Shown here one piece after another: positions 57,237 to 64,000 of a stretch of DNA of 64,000 nt. The position numbers were made by a program, and so were the translations under genes. Under the pieces are notes generated by a model. It was not told where the DNA came from. It ran no database searches and saw only the letters and a list, made by a program, of their open reading frames with translations. Source of the DNA: Takakia lepidozioides (lineage: Eukaryota > Streptophyta > Takakiopsida > Takakiales > Takakiaceae); NCBI GenBank assembly GCA_030704615.1, contig CM060732.1, positions 30,733,053 to 30,797,052 on the forward strand. Direction: 5' to 3'. Each line of letters starts with the position of its first letter. The stretch's first letter is position 1.

Positions 57237-58156
57237 CCTTGGTTCCTTCTCAGTTCCACATTCACTTCCCTCACCTGCTCATCAGCTGTGATTGTCCAAC
57301 CAGTTACTATTTCATCCTGTAGACTTACAGTGGCTGGTTCCTCTAGGATATCAATCTCTCCTTCCCTTTCCTCATAAAAATGTGGTGGGTACCTATTTAT
57401 TTCCTCCTCAATTGGGGTTGTTGTCACTGCACCACAGTAGATACTTTTTAAACAACTCAGGCCTTCTAATTGCATCTCTGCAACCTGTTCCCACTCTGGG
57501 TGTGCAGCGAACAAAGTAGCTTCCTGTTCCTCATCCAGTCCTTCTTTCCAATCATACTCTCTGACCCCTCTTCGTCTTCTTGTAGCAGATAGTCTTTCAG
57601 ATTTCTTAGTGGTGATTTGTATCTTGTTCAACCCATCCTGCACAGTCAGTAACTGTGAATTCCAATCATGAGACACCTTGGCTTGTTTCAGCCATGGTCT
57701 TCCCAACAATAAGGAATAAGCTTCCAGGACTTCATTCATCTTCAACACAGTTATTGTGATCTTAAAGATCATCTCTTGAATCTGGATTTTAACTCCTCTG
57801 ATCAATCCCAATGGCTGTACACTTCTTTGGTCTGCCATGGTTACTGTAAATGGGGCTGGTTTCATGTTGTTTAGACCTAGCTTCTGTCTCAATTGGTCTG
57901 TCATGATATTCACACCAGAGCCTCCATCTATCAGTACATCTGCCAACTCTGTGCTTCCAATTCTCAACTGGATAACTGGCATAGAATCATCAAAATCCAT
58001 GATTGTTTCTTGCCCTTCTGGCCTCACATTATAACTGGTCACCTTGCTGTTCAGGTCTGTGTTCTCTGTCAAATGGGCAATCCTGTTGATTGCTTGATAC
58101 AGCCTGTGTCTACAATAAGGTGCCACAGCTAATAGCTGTCCAATGGTAATTTCCAC
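57230..58156 (-). CDS. Retropepsin-type aspartic protease segment (308 aa, intact)
   Basis: The active site is LADVLIDGGSGVNIMTDQL (DGG rather than the commoner DSG; plant Tat/Ogre-type elements also show it), and the second signature is EAYSLLLGRPWLKQAKVSHD. It overlaps the start of the RT frame by a few bases at 57236/57230 and lies 7 bp after the nucleocapsid frame. The C-terminal 130 residues are an acidic spacer before RT. Uninterrupted. Confidence 0.85.
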   Translation of the reverse strand: MEITIGQLLAVAPYCRHRLYQAINRIAHLTENTDLNSKVTSYNVRPEGQETIMDFDDSMPVIQLRIGSTELADVLIDGGSGVNIMTDQLRQKLGLNNMKPAPFTVTMADQRSVQPLGLIRGVKIQIQEMIFKITITVLKMNEVLEAYSLLLGRPWLKQAKVSHDWNSQLLTVQDGLNKIQITTKKSERLSATRRRRGVREYDWKEGLDEEQEATLFAAHPEWEQVAEMQLEGLSCLKSIYCGAVTTTPIEEEINRYPPHFYEEREGEIDILEEPATVSLQDEIVTGWTITADEQVREVNVELRRNQGW

Positions 58157-58162
58157 TTTGGA

Positions 58163-58882
58163 CTAGCATATCACTTCAGCCAATGTCCCTTCCTTACCCT
58201 GCACTTCTGCAGCTTCCCTCTTTCCTTCTTCCTCACTGACTTCTTCTTCTCCTTCAAAGTCTGAGGAGTCTACCATGGGAATATCAGTACTCTTCTGCAT
58301 TTCCCGTATAGTATCCGCCACTTCCTTGTGCAGTTCCTTCTCATCTCTCCAAGCCTCATCATCTTCAGGCACATCACTGCCATCTTCATTATCATCAACT
58401 TCATCTTCCACTGGAGGTACTAATTTGGCTCTGCTTCTTGTTACTATCATTGTACTCACTTCCGGTACAATACATGGCCTAACCATGTGGGCTGCCACTA
58501 CTGGCCCCTCATTCCCAAGAGCTCTCATCTCATTCTGGTGTCTGATCCAGAATGGACAAGCCGCCTTACGATGTCCTGTCTGATTACAAGAGTAACACAG
58601 TTCTTCTCCATTGGGTCCTCGCCCTTGGTCTGCTCTGGGATTATTTCTGTAATCCTGATTCCCTGGCTGGTAATTCCCTCTTGGATTACCTCTCCTTTCC
58701 ATGCCATTGTTATAACCACCTGTCCTACCATAGTGGTCTTGATCATTGTTTCTTCTTGGCTGGGGTTGCACTTGATGCACCCTTACCTGCCTAGGCTCTC
58801 TTACTGCTGTTCTTCTGTTGTAGTAACAATTCTCTGTAGAATGGTTATCCATTTTACAGATAGTGTAGTGTTTCTCCTTCAT
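58163..58882 (-). CDS. Nucleocapsid part of Gag with zinc knuckle (239 aa)
   Basis: It contains a CCHC knuckle (CYSCNQTGHRKAAC, Cys-x2-Cys-x4-His-x4-Cys) and a second Cys/His unit near the start (ICKMDNHSTENC). It is rich in Gly, Arg and Asn between them and acidic at the C-terminus. The frame overlaps the end of the capsid frame by four bases. Shifting frame at this overlap restores another knuckle (CAKCQNEGH to TEC), so the split is either a mutation or a frameshift site. Confidence 0.8.
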   Translation of the reverse strand: MKEKHYTICKMDNHSTENCYYNRRTAVREPRQVRVHQVQPQPRRNNDQDHYGRTGGYNNGMERRGNPRGNYQPGNQDYRNNPRADQGRGPNGEELCYSCNQTGHRKAACPFWIRHQNEMRALGNEGPVVAAHMVRPCIVPEVSTMIVTRSRAKLVPPVEDEVDDNEDGSDVPEDDEAWRDEKELHKEVADTIREMQKSTDIPMVDSSDFEGEEEVSEEEGKREAAEVQGKEGTLAEVIC

Positions 58883-60408
58883 GTGGCATTCAGTAGTGGT
58901 GGGTGGCCTTCATTCTGGCATTTTGCACACCAAACACCCTTCCTCCAATGTGTTGCAGCCTCTGTGGCATATTTTTTTAAGATTTCTTCTAATCTCTTCT
59001 CATAATTTTCCCTCTTCATCTTTTCCTTCTTTTTACTCTTCTTCTTATGCTCCATCTCCTCTTCTTCTTCTGACTCATCCTCAGAGTCCTCTTCATCTCT
59101 TTTCTCCTTCCTGAGCATTCCCAACTGCTCAATTCTGTTTGCTGTTTCAAATGCCTCCTCCACTATATTGTGGGGTAACATGTCTACTTTCTTTTGCAAC
59201 TCTGGCCTTAGTCCATTCACAAACCAAGCCTTCTGCAATCCTGGGGCTGGTATAGCAGCCAACTTTTTCATCATCAACTCCATTTTCTCCATATACTCTT
59301 CAACAATTTCATGCTTCTTCTGCTTCAGCTGCTGTAAACTCCCATACACTTCATCCTCAGTTTTACTGGTCTTGAACCTATTTCGGAACGCTGTACTCAA
59401 GCCATTCCAGGTTAGGAAATGATTATCAGGGAATCTTGCATACCATTCACTGGCTTTCTTTATAAGTGAACACGGAAACAGTCTCATCTTGGCATCATCG
59501 CCATTCTCATTGTTCACTATACACATGTGCTCAAATTGGCTAATGTGTACATCAGGATCCCCTTTCCCTGAATATATCGGAAAAGGTGGTTTAGCCCGTG
59601 TTGGTTGTAACGCCATCTGCGACTCTACACTCTGCCCCCTTACAGTTGTTGGCCTTTTGGCTGATGCTGGTCCCTGTGGACCTGTAGTATTTGTGGTGGT
59701 TCTTCCACCAATTACTGGCCCCTGAACCCTTCCTGCTCCTGGCCTTTCTATATTCACAGTATTCCTAGCCTAAGTTGCACTACTTTCCACACTTCCTGTC
59801 CCCCCAGAGCCAGATCCAGGTCTTTCGCCTGATCCCTCTGAGCCGACACCTTCGTTGGCCTGTGATCCAAGTGCTCCACTTGATCCAGGTCCAACGGGTT
59901 GGGATGTCCTGGTTGTAGTCTCAACCTCAGCTGCTGGGTCTACTTCTTCATATTCCTCATCTTCCAATTTCTTTCCTTGGTTTTCTTCTTCTTCATTCAT
60001 GTAACTATTTTGTAATAATGTTGGAGAGTTTGAACTCTCCGCTGGTTCTGCATCCTCCTCTTCTGCTCCCGAAACTGGAGTTCCTGCTCTTGGTGTTCCA
60101 TGCCAACTCTTATCAAAGATTTCTGCCAAATCTTTTATCCAGGGATGTACCTCAGATCTTTCACCTCGTGGTTGATCTTCTTCCTTTGCCAAGTCCCTTA
60201 ATCTTTCTTGCAAAGAAAAAGAAGGTGTGGTATCCAACTCTAGCTCCTCTGGTATAGGTGATGTACTCCCTGATCTCAATGGTGTGAGAGGTCCAGATGA
60301 TTCCCCAATGTCTATTCCTCTCTCCCACAGGTATGGATAATGAGCTTTCAGACAACTTTATCTTTTTGTTGAATATCTTTGGAGTCTAGCTTCTCTTTCA
60401 TCACTCAT
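58879..60408 (-). pseudogene. Gag capsid protein with two in-frame stops
   Basis: I start at 60408 (MSDEREARLQRYS). A TAA comes soon after it and a TAG at about 59770 (SSAT-stop-ARNTVNIERP); all three parts are in one frame. The Retrotrans_gag core is at about 59560-59100: PPFPIYSGKGDPDVHISQFE, WYARFPDNHFLTWNGLSTAF, LKQKKHEIVEEYMEKMELMM, WFVNGLRPELQKKVDMLPHN. It is acidic and then Lys-rich before the zinc knuckle. It cannot be made as one protein without readthrough. Confidence 0.85.
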
Positions 60409-60530
60409 GTCCCATATCTTTCATTTCTTTTAGTGTGGCAACAACCAAAATTCTCTCCTGTAGTATCTCTCATATATGCCTGGGTTTCTTTCCAGCTTCA
60501 ATGTACCTCTGGCTATACTGGAAGTCTCCG

Positions 60531-60959
60531 TTACCATATACCATATGGTAAACAAGTCTGAAAAGCTGTTCTTGGTGTAAGTTTGATCCACAAGATATCC
60601 TTTGGAATCAAATTCTTTACCAATACAAGCTCCTCATGCATATGAGTGTAAACATTCACTTTCCTTTCCTCCCAGCTTTCAAACTCTACCCGCTTAATAG
60701 ATAGTAAGGCTATCACATAAACCAATGTTGGTAACCACCGTGCTCTTCCTCTACAGGCTACCTGATAAATCTTTATCACTCCTTTCTCCAGACCCCATTC
60801 CGGATCAACATCATGCACTCGCTTAAGAATATTTTCCTTACAACCGTCTGGTAATTCCAAGAACCTTTGAAAGAATTGTTTGGACAATCTTTCTTCCTTC
60901 GTTCCACAGGGAATTTGATTCACTTCAAATTCTTTAATCCCCAACCACCATGATCCCAC
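60531..60959 (-). CDS. Extra ORF between the 5' LTR and gag (142 aa)
   Basis: It starts 57 bp inside the 5' LTR boundary with MGSWWLGIKEFEVNQIPCG and is open to PYGIW. It includes QFFQRFLELPDGCKENILKR and GVIKIYQVACRGRARWLPTL. There is no zinc knuckle or capsid motif. Ogre/Tat-type elements carry an ORF of unknown function here, which this matches in position only. It is uninterrupted while gag is broken. Confidence 0.6.
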   Translation of the reverse strand: MGSWWLGIKEFEVNQIPCGTKEERLSKQFFQRFLELPDGCKENILKRVHDVDPEWGLEKGVIKIYQVACRGRARWLPTLVYVIALLSIKRVEFESWEERKVNVYTHMHEELVLVKNLIPKDILWIKLTPRTAFQTCLPYGIW

Positions 60960-61015
60960 CAGATGCCTGTCACATCTGGTTGTTCATGACTCAGTTCCCC
61001 AGTATGGTCGCCAAA

Positions 61016-61935
61016 TGTCACACGGCTTTTACTCACCCATCCCTTCGCTATCTGAGGGGGAAACTCCAAGATAGAAGAGTTGGATATCTCTAAGCATTCA
61101 GCCCGCGTGAAACAATCAGTCATGACCTGCAGCTAGTGAATCATTGTTGGGTTTCCAATTATATTCCTTATCAGTTTATATTCCCTGTTTATCATGACCA
61201 GATATCTTTTTAAGCGTCAGATTGCTTCTTGGGCCCCCTGATTTCATTCATACACAGCTTCACTCAAGTCTCTCAACACAAGGTGTTTGTATCGGATGAG
61301 AATCAGATTAATCATAATCGGATACATGCTGATGTCCTAACTTCTCTAATCTATCCCTCTAAGTAATCCTACATCTCGTACTAACTTTGTCCTATAGTAT
61401 CTCCTTCCTCCTCGCCAGCTTCCCTTCCTTCGATCTTAGTCCTTCCCCAGGAGTGATCTCCGTGGCTAAAGTCCCCCAGCAATGATCTCCATCCCCAAAA
61501 AGTGATCCCCTCCCGTCTCCGCTACCCGCTTTATCTCCTTCCCCCCTGTTCTAACCGTTTTCCTTCACTAACCGTCCTCCGTGAATTACATGTTCCCCGG
61601 CAGATGTTGTTCCCCACAGTCGTTCCCTGTCATGATAACCGTTCCCTACGACTGTGACTGACTGTGCGACCGTGTCAGACTGTGACGGCTGTTTCGGGCT
61701 GTGTCGGGCTGTGACTGGCTGTGTATGGCTGTGACGGGCTGTGACTATGTCGGGCTGTGTATGGCTATGACGGGCTGTGACTGTGTCGAGCTGTGACTGG
61801 CTGTGCCGGGCTGTGTATGGCTGTGACGGGCTATCTCAAAAATTTAAGGATACCCCTCAGAACCCATAGAAGTGTCTAAGTCCCAGACTCCACAGAACCC
61901 ATAAAAATGCCTAAGTCCCAGACTGCCTCCTAACA
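61016..61935 (-). repeat. 5' LTR
   Basis: 920 bp, TG...CA, the right-hand copy. Its minisatellite (about 61650-61840) has a few more units than the 3' LTR. Outside it I saw seven substitutions in about 635 aligned bases. Confidence 0.95.
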
Positions 61936-62255
61936 GCATCTTTCCAGCACTCATCCCAGGTATCATTGATCTCTGGAGACACTAATGTGCTTTTCCCAGT
62001 TATATCCGTCAGTGACACATAAAAAACTTGTGCACCAAGTCTATATCCATGCACGAAATCACTCTCCAATTTTGTTATGTCATGGGAAAGAGGTGGACGC
62101 ACAACATGCATAGATATCATCCAGCATAGAGGGATGTCCAGACGCCCTCCGGATACGAGCATGTCCCTTATAACCTCCTGAGAGTTTACCTTTTGGAATG
62201 ACATGAGTTCTTTCACCTGTGGAATGCGTGCAATGGCCTCCACCTTTGGTGGAAG
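61936..62255 (-). pseudogene. ParB-like protein, unit B, 5' portion right of the retrotransposon
   Basis: It encodes KVNSQEVIRDMLVSGGRLDI, then PLCWMISMHVVRPPLSHDIT, FVHGYRLGAQVFYVSLTDIT and INDTWDECWKDA, where the retrotransposon enters. It aligns with KVNSQLVVQSMLAPGGRLKI ... FVHGYLDGSAVFYV of unit A. Joining it to 49225 across the GCATC duplication restores a continuous frame (WKDA-NEEFEL). A LINE fragment on the other strand replaces its 5' end. Confidence 0.7.
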
Positions 62256-62730
62256 TTCCTTGTGGCCCCACACATTATGCAGGCTTCGCCCCTCAAAAGA
62301 GCCAAATGGAACCCCTCTTTCAGATGGACGACACAGGGGTTTAAACACAAGATGGCAGGGTCCCCGCTTTGGCAAACAATATGGAGAGCCTGGGACAAAC
62401 TCGGGAAATTCCTTAAAAAGGTAGACCCTACATCATTCTACGAAACCATTCGCCAAAGCCCTCTTTCTCATTCAAACTCTCCATCGGCTATCCAAAAGAA
62501 AGAGGCAAAACGATGGTCAGCCTGGGATCACCTTGGAATTTCCCAGATCGGTCACTTATGGGCAAATGGGGACTGGAAAAGGGTGGCATCAGTCGAACAA
62601 ATGACCTTGACCAGCAAGAAAAAGGAGAGGAAGCCTAGAAACGATGCCTTTACAAGTGCACACCCTGGGCCGTTCAGGCTACTTAGTGTGCTGTGGTTGC
62701 AATGTACTGTGCCGCATACTGTTTAAGGGG
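62256..62730 (+). mobile_element. LINE fragment (region after the reverse transcriptase)
   Basis: The frame at 62262-62726 has GSPLWQTIWRAWDKLGKFL, then a short linker and KRWSAWDHLGISQIGHLW. This is the 'PLWxxxxxAWxxL ... WxxxGIxxIxxLW' pattern between the RT and the C-terminal zinc region of non-LTR retrotransposons. No RT is present. It separates the ParB-like remnant from the methyltransferase-like gene. Confidence 0.6.
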
Positions 62731-62803
62731 GTCTTCCTGGTGTGATGGAAAAGCTGAGAGACAATAATTGCATTGCATAATGAGGCTGTCTCTATTCTTG
62801 CAG

Positions 62804-64000
62804 GTACATAAAGTTTGTTCTCATGAAAGAGAATTGCTTAGACAAACATCCAGATTTCGTGGACCTTTGGCTTGTCCCTGCTGGCAACCAGACCATGTTT
62901 ACTACTGGGATCTTGCATGACTGGGGCCCAGACCATCTTTCTTCTTGTGGTTGGTATTTGGATTGCCCTCCTTCTGAGACCCCAGCTCCGGAGGTGTCTT
63001 TGAGGAGAGAGAATGAGCGTATTGCAGCCACTGCCGCAACAGCCGACCTCGACATTCATGAACGAAATTTGAGGACTCTTGCAGAGAAGGAGCCTCCCGC
63101 TCAGGATACCCCGGATAGAGGAAGAAAGGCAAAGGGAAAAGATGTTGCTGGTGTTGTGGGGAAAGGAAGGGGTAGAGGGAAGGTGGCACAAGGGCAGGGA
63201 AGTGTTGCAGATATTGGCCCAGTGGTGCATGTCCAGCAGACTCCACCGCATGGTAGGGGATCCGTGAGAAAGAACAAGGGGGTGGTTGATCCCAAGGACC
63301 CGTACCATGCAGTGGAACATCCCACGAATTCGCCCTACCAGGTTGGAGATGGCCAACGTCGGGTTCCTTGCCATGATGGAGTCCAAGAAATCTGATTTGA
63401 AGGGCGAGCCATCACCAGTGTGGGAGAGGATTGTGGAGTTCCTCGGCACGATGCGTGTTCTCTTTTGCTTCTTCTCTGCTATGGGCATGGATCGTTTCAA
63501 TCCTCTTGAGTATTCCATTGTAATTTTGTTTGCCGGCTAAAATGACCAAATCTTGGGTGAACGGGAAGGAGAAGCCATATGCAGCCGAACTCATCATCTT
63601 GGACATCCCTGATGGGTTGGCAGTCCCGGATGTCCCTCCATGGTGCTTGTCCGGGTTGGAATGCTTTTGATGAGCGCTACTGGCGGTGGGTTTTCTCCTT
63701 TTGCAATTTTTTCCTGTCCGATGCAGGTGTTTTGGTGCTCATCCAGTCCATCAACGTTCGCGGTCACCGTGCACTTGCCAGCTATTTGAAAGCCTCGGGC
63801 ATGAGAGTCGTGAAGACATGGAATTGTGTGAACAGCATGTACCTTACGAAGGGGGATCGTCCGGGAGAGATGGTAAATTTGCCTTCTTCTTCCTCTTCTT
63901 GGTGGTTCTCGGATGGAGTTGTATAGGTCGCTCGAACTCATATGTAGGGGCCTGATTTTTGAAGCTTCTTAGTTCCTTGTGGATGTCTTGTTCGCAGACT
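62804..64000 (+). pseudogene. Methyltransferase-like gene, continues beyond the window
   Basis: The first visible exon begins after an AG acceptor at 62803 (YIKFVLMKENCLDKHPDFVD) and has a long basic Gly/Lys linker (RGRKAKGKDV, GKGRGRGKVAQG). In shifted frames come LEMANVGFLAMMESKKSD, KPYAAELIILDIPDGLAVPD, WNAFDERYWRWVFSFCNFFL, SDAGVLVLIQSIN and LASYLKASGMRVVKTWNCVN, ending GDRPGEM before a GT donor at 63873. An AG acceptor at 63995-63997 opens the next exon. Three frame changes (about 63340, 63540 and 63650) break it unless they are sequencing errors. 'LDIPDG' sits where N6-adenine-type methyltransferases have (D/N)PP(Y/W), and the following helix, strand and 'TW' strand fit. I cannot see a SAM-binding FxGxG. 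A second copy is at 29277-29472. Confidence 0.45.

Larger units (their letters stand above)
49226..61935 (-). mobile_element. 12.7-kb Ty3/gypsy LTR retrotransposon (Tat/Ogre-like layout) with 5-bp TSD
   Basis: LTRs are 49226-50124 (3') and 61016-61935 (5'); read on the minus strand they begin TGTTAGG and end TGACA. The target duplication GCATC is at 49221-49225 and 61936-61940. A purine tract (GAGAGGGGAAGGGG on the minus strand, about 50128-50141) lies next to the 3' LTR. A primer-binding-site candidate, TTGGCGACCATACTGGGG, lies next to the 5' LTR. Order: extra ORF, gag, protease, RT, RNase H, integrase, accessory ORFs. The LTRs differ at seven positions in about 635 bp, so insertion is recent, yet gag and pol are broken in several places. 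Confidence 0.95.

Overview
The window is nuclear DNA of a streptophyte, most likely a charophyte alga of the Chara type. The evidence is an intron-split plastid pyruvate dehydrogenase E1-alpha gene that follows the land-plant protein closely, GT-AG introns, a very low density of host genes, and a mass of transposon remains (hAT, Ty3/gypsy, LINE, SINE, MITE, DUF7869 type, SWIM-transposase type). The species name is inference.

Layout. 1-2195: no gene recognised. 2196-4910: the one clearly intact host gene, plastidic PDH E1-alpha in three exons with a TATA box and poly(A) signal. 4911-14500: sparse DNA with a MITE family (6060, 10831-11409), a tRNA-derived SINE (6717-6899), a LINE remnant (7343-8203), a DUF7869-type transposon remnant (9200-10116) and a small secreted cysteine-rich protein (13190-13576). 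14540-20146: exon-sized pieces of four unrelated genes (SERAC1-like hydrolase, leucyl-tRNA synthetase, TauD dioxygenase, ETF-ubiquinone oxidoreductase), several with exact splice sites. 16226-24087 is flanked by ACCGG-rich clusters and holds a decayed hAT transposase, so it may be one hAT element. 24088-24587 is a 500-N gap.

24588-29276 is an old plus-strand Ty3/gypsy copy ending in its 3' LTR inside a methyltransferase-like gene. 30131-35273 (minus strand) is unit A: a SWIM/MULE-type transposase preceded by a ParB/sulfiredoxin-like 'DGNHR' protein. 35315-43960 is a satellite of about 74 monomers of about 115 bp. Each monomer has a 34-bp palindrome, and the core monomers carry consensus-looking 5' and 3' splice sites. 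45343-62255 is unit B, a diverged and rearranged paralogue of unit A. Its ParB-like gene is split by a 12.7-kb LTR retrotransposon (49226-61935, 5-bp target duplication GCATC). 62804 to the end of the window holds a plus-strand methyltransferase-like gene that runs out of the window.

The strongest candidate for something undescribed is the repeated association of a ParB-like protein, a SWIM-domain transposase and a methyltransferase-like protein. The transposase keeps a sumoylation site next to a SUMO-interaction motif in both diverged copies. The satellite with built-in splice signals lies between the two units. The large retrotransposon resembles the Tat/Ogre type: an extra ORF before gag, several ORFs after integrase, and a candidate antisense ORF exactly in the gap between two of them.
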